A stretch of DNA of 64,000 nt, taken from Nostoc sp. UHCC 0926 (GTDB lineage: Bacteria > Cyanobacteriota > Cyanobacteriia > Cyanobacteriales > Nostocaceae). A program made the position numbers and the translations under genes. Below are positions 18,080 to 25,691 of the stretch, one piece after another. Numbering within the stretch: the stretch's first letter is position 1; each line of letters starts with the position of its first letter. The DNA is taken from assembly GCF_028623165.1 (NCBI RefSeq), contig NZ_CP117768.1, positions 6,452,001-6,516,000 on the forward strand. The letters run 5' to 3'. A model generated the notes under the pieces. It made no database searches and had not been told where the DNA came from. It was given only the letters and a program-made list of their open reading frames with translations.

Positions 18080-18162
18080 TGACTTACGAACATCAATGTT
18101 AGCAGACTTGTTGGGAAGAGTCAATAGTCATTTGTCGTTACTGATGACAAATGACTAATTGC

Positions 18163-19095
18163 TCAAAGGACTTGCGATCGCATCCAAGCTACGGGCAAAG
18201 TGCGTAATTTTTTCCACTGGGGAACGTAAGCCCGCCGACTGAATACATCGTAATTGTTGCGTTCAATCACCTCCAAAATCTGACCGTACAACATTGATGC
18301 TGCCCATACGGGCCAACGGGCATCCGGCGCTAGATAAGTAATTCCCTGGTCTGACGTAGTATAGAATTGGCGGGCCCGTTCAATTTGAAAGCGCATCAAT
18401 GCCCGCCAACGCTCATCTACCACACCTTTGAAGAAGTCTTGCTCGGTGTAGTTGAATTTTGCCAAATCCTCAAGGGGAATGTAGATCCGTCCCCGTTTGG
18501 CATCTTCTCCCACATCCCGCAGGATGTTGGTGAGTTGATTGGCAATTCCCAGAGCGATCGCTTCTTCTGTGGGAACATAAGGTTGTTTGTTCTGACGCCA
18601 CGGAGCGGTGTATATGGTACTATCCACACCCATAACTGCTGTTGACATTAAGCCAACAGTGCCAGCAACGCGGTAACAGTAGAGGTATAAGTCCTCAAAA
18701 GTTTCATAACGACTGCGATATAAGTCCATGCGCTGACCGGCAATCATATCCCGAAAGGGCTGAATGTCCATCGGAAAGCGCTGGAGGGTATCAACTAAAG
18801 CGACATCGTAATTTTCTAATGGTCGTCCCGCAAAAATCGATTCCAGCTGCTGTTCCCATAGGTCTAGGGTTTCTGGCGTGGTAATAGCAGATGCGGGCCC
18901 ATCCACCAATTCATCTGTACGGCGACACCAAGCGTAAATTGACCAAATAGATTGACGTTTTACCGGACTCATGAGCAAAGTACCCAGGTAAAAAGTCTTG
19001 GCATACTTTGCTGTGAGATGCCGACAAAGTTTGTATGACTCGTCTACAGAGACCAGCGTTTTCATGCGCGGGGGGGAATCAGGCAGTTGCAGCAT
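18163..19095 (-). CDS. crtB: Phytoene synthase
   Basis: Condenses two geranylgeranyl diphosphates to phytoene, the first step of carotenoid synthesis. The 310-residue protein has both Asp-rich Mg-diphosphate motifs: DELVD at residues 61-65 and DVGED near 188-192. The start overlaps the end of pds by 17 bases, so the two are co-transcribed and probably translationally coupled, pds first. A second Met eleven codons in (MKTLVSVDE) is an alternative start. Downstream is a short ATTTGTC hairpin at 18126-18156. Confidence 0.96.
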   Translation of the reverse strand: MLQLPDSPPRMKTLVSVDESYKLCRHLTAKYAKTFYLGTLLMSPVKRQSIWSIYAWCRRTDELVDGPASAITTPETLDLWEQQLESIFAGRPLENYDVALVDTLQRFPMDIQPFRDMIAGQRMDLYRSRYETFEDLYLYCYRVAGTVGLMSTAVMGVDSTIYTAPWRQNKQPYVPTEEAIALGIANQLTNILRDVGEDAKRGRIYIPLEDLAKFNYTEQDFFKGVVDERWRALMRFQIERARQFYTTSDQGITYLAPDARWPVWAASMLYGQILEVIERNNYDVFSRRAYVPQWKKLRTLPVAWMRSQVL

Positions 19096-20518
19096 TCGTT
19101 GCGGGCGGTCGGGTGAGCGTTTGCAGGTTTGAGGAATTTGCTACCGGGAGAGCCTCAGAAATTGCCTGCGCTGTCAGCTTACCAGAAAGTACGGCACCTT
19201 CCATACTGCCTAAGTAGCGTTGCATGGTATAACTTCCGGCGAGATAGAAGTTGGCAATGGGCGTAACTTGTGCGGGACGGTACTGTTGACGACCAGGGGT
19301 CGCTTTGTAAACTGAACGCGGCGTTTTCACCACATGAGATTTTAGCAAGGTTGCTGGGTTGTCTCCCCCGAAGTGGTCGGGAAAGAGTTTTTCCAATTCA
19401 GCAAGCGTTGCAGCCACAATCTCCTCATCGGATTTGGCAATCCAATCTTTTGCCGGAGCTAGAACTAATTCCAGCATTGAGCGATTGGGGTTGGCGTATT
19501 CACGGCAGGTATTGCTCATATCAGCATAAACGCTTAGGAGGGGCGATCGCGAAAAAAGTAAGTGATCAATTTCTGTAAGTTTCCGGTCAAACCACAGATG
19601 CAGGTTAATCACTGGTACTCCTTCCAAGCCTTCTAGCTTTTGAAAAAACTCCATAAGCTTCCAAGGTTTAGGCAACATGACCTTCAATGGGTCAACCGAC
19701 ATGGCAGATACATACACATCAGCCGTGAAAACTTCATCTTCTGCCCCATTTAACCCTCGAATCAAGTATCCTTTCACCGTGCCATCGGCGTTGAGCAAAA
19801 TCTCTTTCAATGGGGCATTCAACCGCACTTCTCCACCGCGTTCTGTGATGTAATCTACAATCGGGCTGCATAGACGTTCTGTGGGAGAACCATCCAAAAA
19901 TGCAATCTTGGAGCCATATCGTTCTTGCAGAAAGCGATTCAGTGCAGTTAACAGAATCGTTGCCGAAACTTCATCAGGATTGATAAAGGTGAGCGCTTTA
20001 CATGCGGCGATAAAAACGTCACTAGTTACCCGCTCGTCAACACCTTGCCTTTTCAACCAATCTAAGAAGCTGTATTTATCCATCTCTTCAACATACTTTT
20101 GACCCCGAACCACTGCGGGAAGTAGTCCAACTGCAAACCGAATCTTCTGCTCCCAAGTCAACATGTCTTTGTTGCGAAGAATCGATGCAATGACGTTGAA
20201 AGGAGATGGAATATCTGGAACATCAAAACGTGAGAGTGTCCCAGGTTTGTCTGGTTGATTGAAAATCAGTGTATGCTCTTTCCACTGGAGTCTGTCTTCA
20301 ATGCCCAACTCCTTAAGCATTTGGAGCATATTCGGATATGCCCCAAAGAAGGCGTGTAACCCGGTTTCGTACCAGTCGCCGTCAGAGTCTTTCCACGCCG
20401 CAACCAGACCACCCAGTACGTCCCGGCTTTCCAAGACAATGGGAGTGTGACCTGCGTCCGTGAGATATTTCGCGCAGGAAAGTCCTGCTAGACCAGCACC
20501 CGCGATCGCTACTCGCAT
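19079..20518 (-). CDS. pds: Phytoene desaturase (plant/cyanobacterial type)
   Basis: Introduces two double bonds into phytoene to give zeta-carotene, using FAD and plastoquinone; also called crtP. The 479-residue protein opens with the FAD motif RVAIAGAGLAGLSCAKYL and ends with the amine-oxidase-type motif FYLAGSYTMQRYLGSMEGAV. It belongs to the plant-type enzyme, not the bacterial CrtI. It leads the pds-crtB pair. The C-terminal 15 residues are Ala/Thr-rich and variable. Together with crtH at the far end of the window this covers three steps of the route to lycopene. Confidence 0.96.
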   Translation of the reverse strand: MRVAIAGAGLAGLSCAKYLTDAGHTPIVLESRDVLGGLVAAWKDSDGDWYETGLHAFFGAYPNMLQMLKELGIEDRLQWKEHTLIFNQPDKPGTLSRFDVPDIPSPFNVIASILRNKDMLTWEQKIRFAVGLLPAVVRGQKYVEEMDKYSFLDWLKRQGVDERVTSDVFIAACKALTFINPDEVSATILLTALNRFLQERYGSKIAFLDGSPTERLCSPIVDYITERGGEVRLNAPLKEILLNADGTVKGYLIRGLNGAEDEVFTADVYVSAMSVDPLKVMLPKPWKLMEFFQKLEGLEGVPVINLHLWFDRKLTEIDHLLFSRSPLLSVYADMSNTCREYANPNRSMLELVLAPAKDWIAKSDEEIVAATLAELEKLFPDHFGGDNPATLLKSHVVKTPRSVYKATPGRQQYRPAQVTPIANFYLAGSYTMQRYLGSMEGAVLSGKLTAQAISEALPVANSSNLQTLTRPPATNAATA

Positions 20519-20997
20519 TTAACCCTAATGCCCTTCAATATTTCTTAATGGTTTTGTCGATTCTCATTATACGTTGCAATCCGTTACATTTGGCAGTTAT
20601 TGTGCGATCGCTTCCCCAAAAAACTTCTGTAAAAGCGAATTTTACCTGACATACACCCACCAGAATAAATTGCCAATATCATTGTCAGCAATGGGTTTGC
20701 GGCGTGCATTTCATCTAGATTTACACCACAAAATGTCAACAAACAGAAGTCATTCCTTTGACTGAGAATAGGTAGTTACAAACTCTTGTCTTAAAGTAGT
20801 TGATTTCTTTGGTAATCCGTGTATTTGCTCTGAGGAAATATCTAGGGCATTGGTAAAGCCTGCTAGTTGATATCCAGGTTACTTTCATTCGGCAAACACT
20901 TAATTAATGTAAATATAAAGACTAATATATTTTAAATTAAGTATTTTTGCTGAAATAATTGTGGAACCTGAAGGGGAAAATCATACCACACAAGTTA
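20519..20997. other. Intergenic region between pds and the dioxygenase gene
   Basis: 479 bases, AT-rich. It holds the pds promoter on its left side, one HIP1-like site near 20605, and no supported gene or RNA. Confidence 0.4.
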
Positions 20998-21954
20998 CTA
21001 AATATATTTCAGTAGAGAAGCTGCTCGGAAGTCGTGCTGCATCCCATAGTCAGTTCGGGCAAATTCTATTTGTAATATTAAACGGTCTTTATGAGTAGGA
21101 GTAATTCCTTTATGAAAACAAAGTGGATCTTCCGCAAATCCAAAACCAGCTTTGCCACAAATATTTACTAAAGATTCAGAACCATAATAATCGCTGATAT
21201 CTTGATCTGTCTCTCGTTTACGTAGCCAAAGATGTGACGGCTTCTTCTTATTGTGACTACCACGAACACAGATATGAGGACCGCTTTGATCATCTACATC
21301 AGTCAAATAAAAGAAAAACTTCAGAAAACGATAATCGTCTATATCGTAGTGAAATAATTGAGCAGCTTGACTTTTTTGACGATATGTTATGTCACCTGAA
21401 AAACTCCACCACAGCAGATTCCCTTGATGTACTGCTTGAGCATCTAAATATTTAGTAGCTATTGCCAATAACTTTGGATCATTTTGAAGTTTTTTTATAG
21501 CAGGGCAGAGCAAAGATGTATTAAAATAACTACCGATAAGAAAATGTTTTCCTGACTGAGTTTCTGCTTGTTCCTTTTGATGATAAAAAAACCCCATATT
21601 TGTTTTTCTATTGCCATAACAAACTGTTGAATGAGCAAATTCGACTATTTCTTTAACAATATCTTGGGTTAAATTAATTCCTAAATATAACCCTTCGGTT
21701 TTTAGGGTGTTAACAACGTCATCTACATTCACATCTGGAAAATAACAATTGCTCTCATTGAGTACTGATGAATATAATTTAACTGAACGTTTTAAGAAAA
21801 ATATCATCATAGCCCGCCCAGTTTTAAATCGAGCAATTTTACGCATTAAAAGCCATCTAGGATTTTTAGTCAATCCTTTGTAATTTTCATAACAAATATC
21901 ATAAAATTTTGAATAAATTCTATTTAGATAATTATTGAATAAACTTATAGACAT
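20998..21954 (-). CDS. Fe(II)/2-oxoglutarate dioxygenase-like protein (phytanoyl-CoA type)
   Basis: 318 residues from the ATG at 21954, chosen because AGGAGA lies just upstream; an in-frame ATG twenty codons earlier lacks a site. The iron-binding triad is visible as HYD (H202, D204) and a distal His in CFHKG (H281), with the 2-oxoglutarate-binding Arg291 in KDRLILQ. This fits the phytanoyl-CoA dioxygenase superfamily, which hydroxylates small molecules, often in secondary metabolism. Substrate unknown. The gene is more AT-rich than its neighbours and stands alone, so acquisition by transfer is possible. Confidence 0.7.
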   Translation of the reverse strand: MSISLFNNYLNRIYSKFYDICYENYKGLTKNPRWLLMRKIARFKTGRAMMIFFLKRSVKLYSSVLNESNCYFPDVNVDDVVNTLKTEGLYLGINLTQDIVKEIVEFAHSTVCYGNRKTNMGFFYHQKEQAETQSGKHFLIGSYFNTSLLCPAIKKLQNDPKLLAIATKYLDAQAVHQGNLLWWSFSGDITYRQKSQAAQLFHYDIDDYRFLKFFFYLTDVDDQSGPHICVRGSHNKKKPSHLWLRKRETDQDISDYYGSESLVNICGKAGFGFAEDPLCFHKGITPTHKDRLILQIEFARTDYGMQHDFRAASLLKYI

Positions 21955-22346
21955 AAGTCTCCTGAGATTTAAATGGTAGGATGCGTTCACGGAGTGACTC
22001 CAAAGGAGAATCACAAAAATGCTTTTGCAGAAAAACTAATTTATACTTACGTAAGTAATACAATGTAATATATATTTTAATTGTTAAAAATCAATAACAA
22101 GATTTACTGGTAGTATATTTACTGTTTATTTTTACAAAGTTAGTATTTTTTAAAGAGTTAGTGAGAGCTTGAAGGGTATTGGGCATAGCGCATTGTTCAA
22201 GAAGCGGGACAAACAGAAAATTCTTCCCCTTTAGCACCTCTGCCCTCTGCCTCTTAAAAGTCCCCACTCTCCATAAGGGTGTAGAATCAGGGTTTATGTC
22301 TTCTAGGTTGAACATCCCAAGTTGTTTGCTACACAACTATAGGTAA
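21955..22346. other. Intergenic region before nagZ
   Basis: No gene supported. A minus-strand frame at 22091-22336 reads through the common Nostoc filler CCTCTGCCCTCTGCCTC and is rejected. The nagZ promoter is probably here. Confidence 0.4.
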
Positions 22347-23441
22347 ATGATTATGCCAGTATCGCAGGAGCTAAGGCGCTTTGGACATCACCTGATTCTA
22401 GGTATTTCCGGCACTACATTAAGCGATGATGATAAACGTGCACTCAATGAATTGAGACCGATTGGGGTGATATTTTTTGCTAAAAACTTTCTGGATGGCA
22501 CCCCCTATAAGGTTTGGCTGGAGAGCTTCAAGGATTTGAACAGCCAGATACGAGAATATACTGAACGTGATTCAATGTTTGTGACTCTAGATCATGAAGG
22601 AGGTCGTGTAATTCGTACACCACTGCCGATTACCCGATTTCCTCATGCCTTGTTGCTGCGATCGCACGCCCGTGAAGTAGCAAAAGCCACATCTGTAGAA
22701 CTCAAATCACTGGGAATAAATTTATCGTGGGCACCTGTAGCAGATGTTTTTTCCCATCCCAACAACCCCGTGATTGGGCCTCGCGCCTTTGGTAACACTC
22801 CTGATACTGCTACTCAAGGTGCCTGTGACTACTATCTTGGACTTCGAGAGTCAGGAATTTTGGGATGCGCCAAGCACTTCCCTGGACATGGAGACACCAG
22901 CAAGGACTCTCATATCGAGCTACCAATACTTAATCTGACTCTAAAAGACCTGCGACTTCGAGAACTTATACCCTTCAAAGCGCTAATCGAATTACAGATT
23001 CCTTTGATTATGACTGTCCATATCTTATTTCCCAAGATAGATGCTGATGTACCAGCAACCCTTTCTGAGGCTATCCTCAAAACCATACTTAGAGAGGAAC
23101 TTGGCTTTGAGGGAGTGGTTGTATCTGACGACTTGGATATGAAAGCTATCTCAGATATGTTTACTAAAACTGGTACTGTGGCGCAGTCATTTCATGCAGG
23201 CTGCGACTTGTTTATTGTCTCACGCAATATCAATTCATCATCTATTGAAAGAACCTATCAGATTGCTGAAGATTTTGTTGATTCCCTCAGCAAGGGTAGC
23301 TTAGACGAATCAGTAGTGGAAGCAGCCAGAGAAAGAATCGATAAACTACTGGCAGTAACACCGCAATATCCCATCTATGCTTTGGATAAAGATATACTAT
23401 TGCAACATGCACAACTAGCGATCGCTAGTTCCTATTCATAA
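22347..23441 (+). CDS. nagZ: Beta-N-acetylhexosaminidase, glycoside hydrolase family 3
   Basis: Removes N-acetylglucosamine from muropeptides in cell-wall recycling, in the cytosol. The 364-residue protein has the NagZ signature KHFPGHGDTSKDSH at residues 176-189, which carries the His-Asp acid/base pair, and the nucleophile region VVSDDLDMKAI near 265. There is no signal peptide. The reading frame starts MIMPVS, so ATG at 22347 or 22353 are both possible. Its stop codon lies one base from the 3' end of the convergent tRNA array. Confidence 0.93.
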   Translation: MIMPVSQELRRFGHHLILGISGTTLSDDDKRALNELRPIGVIFFAKNFLDGTPYKVWLESFKDLNSQIREYTERDSMFVTLDHEGGRVIRTPLPITRFPHALLLRSHAREVAKATSVELKSLGINLSWAPVADVFSHPNNPVIGPRAFGNTPDTATQGACDYYLGLRESGILGCAKHFPGHGDTSKDSHIELPILNLTLKDLRLRELIPFKALIELQIPLIMTVHILFPKIDADVPATLSEAILKTILREELGFEGVVVSDDLDMKAISDMFTKTGTVAQSFHAGCDLFIVSRNINSSSIERTYQIAEDFVDSLSKGSLDESVVEAARERIDKLLAVTPQYPIYALDKDILLQHAQLAIASSYS

Positions 23442-23512
23442 TGGGTGGTATAGGGGTCGAACCTATTTTTGCGGGTTAAAAGCCCGCTGCACAGCCGTTA
23501 TGCCAACCACCC
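23442..23512 (-). tRNA. tRNA-Lys(UUU), last gene of the array
   Basis: 71 bases, compact. Acceptor GGGTGGT/ACCACCC is perfect, anticodon loop CTTTTAA in GCGGG/CCCGC gives TTT, and the T-loop is TTCGACC. The variable loop has four bases. It lies one base after the nagZ stop codon and is separated from the rest of the array by 77 bases. Confidence 0.9.
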
Positions 23513-23589
23513 TGGTTAATTTAAATAAAGAAATGAGCCACTGCGATCGTATTACATCGCAAGCGTTGTAACACCAATGTTAGATATAA

Positions 23590-23663
23590 ATCCACCTGGG
23601 AGGTACTGCCCCTCCTATTTCTGTGTTATCAGCACAGTGCCTCGCTTTTCGGCTTCAGGTGGA
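23590..23663 (-). tRNA. tRNA-Ile(GAU)-like, abnormal T-loop
   Basis: Acceptor TCCACCT/AGGTGGA is perfect and the anticodon arm CTGTG CTGATAA CACAG is good, giving GAT. The T-stem GGAGG/CCTCC is intact but the T-loop is GGCAGTA, without the invariant TTC. Position 8 is G. It may be inactive or a degenerate tRNA. Confidence 0.55.
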
Positions 23664-23668
23664 AAAGA

Positions 23669-23750
23669 GGAAGATGGAGGAATCGAACCCCTACAGTTGC
23701 CCATACCCTGGTTTTCAAGACCAGTTGCTGTCCATTCAGCAGCATCTTCC
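23669..23750 (-). tRNA. tRNA-Ser(UGA)
   Basis: 82 bases. Acceptor GGAAGAT/ATCTTCC, anticodon loop CTTGAAA in CTGGT/ACCAG, variable arm of normal class II type, T-loop TTCGATT. Confidence 0.9.
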
Positions 23751-23756
23751 ATTGAG

Positions 23757-23832
23757 GGGTGTCTGACCGGACTTGAACCCGCTATGACTGGTTCCACAAA
23801 CCAGCGCCTCGACCACTTTGGCTTCAGACACC
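23757..23832 (-). tRNA. tRNA-His(GUG)
   Basis: Acceptor GGTGTCT/AGACACC, anticodon loop TTGTGGA in CTGGT/ACCAG. The discriminator is C as in His tRNAs, but the base before position 1 is T, so the usual encoded G-1 is absent. Position 8 is G instead of T. Confidence 0.8.
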
Positions 23833-23838
23833 ATCAGT

Positions 23839-23911
23839 GGAATCAATGGGAATTGAACCCATAACCTCCTGCTTGCAAGGCAGGCGCTCTAGCCATTTGA
23901 GCTATGACCCC
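23839..23911 (-). tRNA. tRNA-Ala(UGC)
   Basis: Acceptor GGGGTCA/TGATTCC with wobbles, keeping G3:U70, the alanine identity pair. Anticodon loop CTTGCAA in CCTGC/GCAGG. T-loop TTCAATT. Confidence 0.9.
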
Positions 23912-24000
23912 ATCAAACAAGTAAAAAGAGCAAAGTAAAAAGTAAAAAGAAAGAGAAATAATTAAATTTTGACTTTTACAGCAGAATTCAAGTATTTGAA

Positions 24001-24050
24001 CCACATCTGTCGTAGGGGCGCAAGGCCTTGCGCCCCTACGACAGATGTGG
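24001..24050. repeat. 50-bp perfect palindrome inside the tRNA array
   Basis: The half CCACATCTGTCGTAGGGGCG then CAAGG is followed immediately by its exact inverse. It is in the longest gap of the array (23912-24108), next to ACTTTTAAC repeats. As RNA it would fold into a 25-bp hairpin with no loop, so it would be an obstacle in a long tRNA transcript. Confidence 0.85.
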
Positions 24051-24107
24051 TCTATTTACCTGAAAATAGCTGTAACTTTTAACTTTTAACTTTTGACTTG
24101 CTTCAGG

Positions 24108-24181
24108 CGGGAGTGGTAGGACTTGAACCCACAACTTTCGAGGTAGAAGCTCGAAGCTCTATTCCATTGAGCTACACTCCC
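24108..24181 (-). tRNA. tRNA-Arg(UCU)
   Basis: Acceptor GGGAGTG/CACTCCC is perfect. Anticodon loop CTTCTAC in TCGAG/CTCGA gives TCT. T-loop TTCAAGT. No encoded CCA. Confidence 0.9.
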
Positions 24182-24190
24182 AATATTTGG

Positions 24191-24262
24191 TAATCCTGGC
24201 AGGAATCGAACCTGCAACCCTTTGCTTGTAGGGCAACTACTCTACCGTTGAGCTACAGGACT
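24191..24262 (-). tRNA. tRNA-Val(UAC)-like
   Basis: Acceptor AGTCCTG/CAGGATT, with discriminator A and an encoded CCA at 24188-24190. The anticodon arm GTTGC CCTACAA GCAAA has one mismatch, and position 33 is C where T is nearly invariant. The anticodon reads TAC. Function doubtful. Confidence 0.6.
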
Positions 24263-24268
24263 ACGCAA

Positions 24269-24361
24269 GCGAGTGGAGGGACTTGTTCGCGCAGCGTTCT
24301 CGAAGAGTACCCACGCACTGAGTATGGCGTACTCAGATGCTACCGACTACATCACACCCGC
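24269..24361 (-). tRNA. tRNA-Gly(GCC)-like, interrupted in the T-arm
   Basis: Acceptor GCGGGTG/CACTCGC and the D-arm match the neighbouring Gly(UCC) gene closely. Anticodon arm TGAGT ACGCCAT ACTCA gives GCC, with C at position 33. The T-arm is split after GGGT by about 20 extra bases (ACTCTTCGAGAACGCTGCGC and flank) before CAAGTCCC resumes. The extra sequence matches the palindromic repeat at 6505-6535. Probably a pseudogene. Confidence 0.65.
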
Positions 24362-24370
24362 AAGTTTCAG

Positions 24371-24441
24371 AGCGGACGGCGAGATTTGAACTCGCACGAA
24401 GACGTTGGAAGCGTCTCATGCTGCCGTTACATCACACCCGC
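24371..24441 (-). tRNA. tRNA-Gly(UCC)
   Basis: Acceptor GCGGGTG/CGTCCGC, anticodon loop CTTCCAA in AGACG/CGTCT, T-loop TTCAAAT. Its first 18 bases are shared with the interrupted Gly gene next to it, indicating duplication. Confidence 0.9.
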
Positions 24442-24449
24442 ATTAGTCA

Positions 24450-24522
24450 AGCTGGTAACAGGAATTGAACCTGCAACCTACTGATTACAAGTCAGTTGCT
24501 CTGCCAATTGAGCTACACCAGC
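24450..24522 (-). tRNA. tRNA-Thr(UGU)
   Basis: Acceptor GCTGGTG/TACCAGC, anticodon loop CTTGTAA in ACTGA/TCAGT, T-loop TTCAATT. Confidence 0.9.
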
Positions 24523-24533
24523 ACTGTTTTTGG

Positions 24534-24607
24534 TGACGAGGGCAGGAATTGCACCTGCTGATGTGAGGCTTATGAGACCTCCAAGCCACTCTTGCTTCAT
24601 CCCCGCA
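24534..24607 (-). tRNA. tRNA-Met(CAU), initiator-like acceptor
   Basis: Acceptor TGCGGGG/CCTCGTC has an unpaired 1:72 position (T and C), the hallmark of bacterial initiator tRNAs. Anticodon loop CTCATAA in GAGGT/GCCTC. T-loop TGCAATT. Discriminator A and encoded CCA at 24531-24533. Only two of three initiator-type G:C pairs are in the anticodon stem. Confidence 0.75.
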
Positions 24608-24617
24608 AAATCACCAA

Positions 24618-24690
24618 TACCCCTGACTGGATTTGAACCAGCAACCTCTTCGTTCTAAGCGAAGCGCCTCTTCCGTTGGGCTACAAGGGC
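24618..24690 (-). tRNA. tRNA with Leu anticodon (UAG), class I variable loop
   Basis: 73 bases. Acceptor GCCCTTG/CAGGGGT, anticodon loop CTTAGAA in CTTCG/CGAAG, variable loop AGGTT of only five bases. Bacterial leucine tRNAs normally have a long variable arm. The GTAGCCCAA D-arm is shared with the Leu-anticodon genes at 24932 and 25015. Confidence 0.8.
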
Positions 24691-24694
24691 AAAG

Positions 24695-24767
24695 TCTGAG
24701 TGGCAGGGATTGAACCTGCGACCTGGAGTTCCCGAAATTCCCGCGCTTCCAACTGCGCTACACCCAG
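24695..24767 (-). tRNA. tRNA-Pro(CGG)
   Basis: Acceptor CTGGGTG/CACTCAG, anticodon loop TTCGGGA as in Pro tRNAs, in GGAAT/ACTCC with one A:C mismatch. T-loop TTCAATC. Confidence 0.85.
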
Positions 24768-24776
24768 ATATTTTGG

Positions 24777-24848
24777 TAGTTTCGACAAGATTTGAACCTG
24801 CAAAATCTGGACTCTGATTCCAGCACTTATGCCACGTTCCGCGACAGC
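24777..24848 (-). tRNA. tRNA-like gene with Leu anticodon (CAG), degenerate
   Basis: Anticodon arm CTGGA ATCAGAG TCCAG gives CAG. T-arm GCAGG TTCAAAT CTTGT is acceptable. The acceptor GCTGTCG/CGAAACT has two mismatches and the D-arm is poor. Short variable loop. Discriminator A with encoded CCA at 24774-24776. Confidence 0.55.
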
Positions 24849-24854
24849 GGCATA

Positions 24855-24927
24855 TCGGGATGGCAGGACTCGAACCTGCGACTCCATGCTCCCAAAGCAT
24901 GGCTTCTCGCCACTGAATTACATCCCG
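24855..24927 (-). tRNA. tRNA-Pro(UGG)
   Basis: Acceptor CGGGATG/CATCCCG perfect, anticodon loop TTTGGGA in CATGC/GCATG perfect, T-loop TTCGAGT. Confidence 0.92.
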
Positions 24928-24931
24928 TTGG

Positions 24932-25005
24932 TACTCCTGGTGGGAGTCGAACCCACAACAAACAGATTTTAAGTCTGCCACCTCTTCCAATTGGGCTACA
25001 GGAGC
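24932..25005 (-). tRNA. tRNA with Leu anticodon (UAA), class I variable loop
   Basis: 74 bases. Acceptor GCTCCTG/CAGGAGT, anticodon loop CTTAAAA in GCAGA/TCTGT, five-base variable loop TTGTT, T-loop TTCGACT. Discriminator A and encoded CCA at 24929-24931. There is no group I intron, unlike the usual cyanobacterial tRNA-Leu(UAA). Confidence 0.82.
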
Positions 25006-25014
25006 AAGTTTTGG

Positions 25015-25088
25015 TACTCTTGGTGGGAATTGAACCCACAACATACCGTTTTTGAGACGGCAGCCTCTTCCAGTTGGGCTACAAGAGC
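25015..25088 (-). tRNA. tRNA with Leu anticodon (CAA), class I variable loop
   Basis: 74 bases. Acceptor GCTCTTG/CAAGAGT, anticodon loop CTCAAAA in GCCGT/ACGGT, variable loop ATGTT. Encoded CCA at 25012-25014. Nearly the same scaffold as the UAA gene, so the two are paralogues. Confidence 0.82.
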
Positions 25089-25097
25089 AAAGTTTGG

Positions 25098-25170
25098 CAG
25101 CCCCACCAGGACTCGAACCTGGAATCTTCGCCTTCAAAGGGCGCGATGTTGCCAATTACACCACAGGGCT
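25098..25170 (-). tRNA. tRNA-Gln(UUG)
   Basis: Acceptor AGCCCTG/TGGGGCT, anticodon loop CTTTGAA, T-loop TTCGAGT, discriminator G and encoded CCA at 25095-25097. Confidence 0.88.
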
Positions 25171-25173
25171 TTA

Positions 25174-25246
25174 TTGCCAGGGCAGGGTTTGAACCTGCAA
25201 CCTCATCGTTCAGAGCGATGCGACTTACCAATTCGTCCACCCGGCA
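25174..25246 (-). tRNA. tRNA-Gln(CUG)
   Basis: Acceptor TGCCGGG/CCTGGCA, anticodon loop CTCTGAA in CATCG/CGATG, T-loop TTCAAAC. No encoded CCA. A separate scaffold from the Gln(UUG) gene. Confidence 0.88.
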
Positions 25247-25254
25247 ATGAATGG

Positions 25255-25326
25255 CTGCCTCAGTAGGACTCGAACCTACAACCGCGCGGTTAACAGCCGC
25301 TTGCTCTACCATTGAGCTATGAGGCA
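25255..25326 (-). tRNA. tRNA-Asn(GUU)
   Basis: Acceptor TGCCTCA/TGAGGCA perfect, anticodon loop CTGTTAA, T-loop TTCGAGT, discriminator G and encoded CCA at 25252-25254. Confidence 0.9.
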
Positions 25327-25332
25327 ACGAAG

Positions 25333-25407
25333 CCCCCCAGGTCGGAATCGAACCGACGACCTCCTGTTTTTCAAACAGGCGCTAACTACCAACTGAGCTA
25401 CCGGGGG
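25333..25407 (-). tRNA. tRNA-Phe(GAA)
   Basis: Acceptor CCCCCGG/CTGGGGG, anticodon loop TTGAAAA in CCTGT/ACAGG, T-loop TTCGATT. The discriminator reads G where A is usual for Phe. Confidence 0.88.
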
Positions 25408-25428
25408 ATAAAAGAAGAGATCATGTAA

Positions 25429-25503
25429 CGAGAGCGGAGGGATTTGAACCCTCAAATCTTCAGTTTCGTAGACTGAGATGTTATCCGGTTACACCACACT
25501 CTC
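25429..25503 (-). tRNA. tRNA-Arg(ACG)
   Basis: Acceptor GAGAGTG/CGCTCTC, anticodon loop CTACGAA in TCAGT/ACTGA. A34 would be edited to inosine. T-loop TTCAAAT. Confidence 0.9.
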
Positions 25504-25507
25504 AAAA

Positions 25508-25597
25508 CGGAGAGAACAGGATTTGAACCTGCGACAGGTATTAATTACCCGCTTCCTCTTAGCAGGAGGACGCTTTCAGCCACTCAGCCACCTCTCC
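25508..25597 (-). tRNA. tRNA-Ser(GCU)
   Basis: 90 bases with a normal long variable arm. Acceptor GGAGAGG/TCTCTCC, anticodon loop CTGCTAA in TCCTC/GAGGA. It differs from the stand-alone Ser(GCU) at 17989, so it is a second isodecoder. Confidence 0.92.
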
Positions 25598-25601
25598 ATA
25601 G

Positions 25602-25684
25602 TGGGTCGAGCAGGATTTGAACCTGCGTGCAAAAAAGAACAGTTTTACAGACTGTCGCCTTCAGCCAGACTCGGCCACCGACCC
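25602..25684 (-). tRNA. tRNA-Tyr(GUA)
   Basis: Acceptor GGGTCGG/TCGACCC, anticodon loop CTGTAAA in ACAGT/ACTGT, long variable arm with a run of T, T-loop TTCAAAT. Confidence 0.92.
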
Positions 25685-25691
25685 ATAATCA

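Noticed and set aside
22091..22336. 81-codon minus-strand frame before nagZ
   Set aside because: It runs through repeated intergenic filler (CCTCTGCCCTCTGCC) and has no ribosome-binding site.
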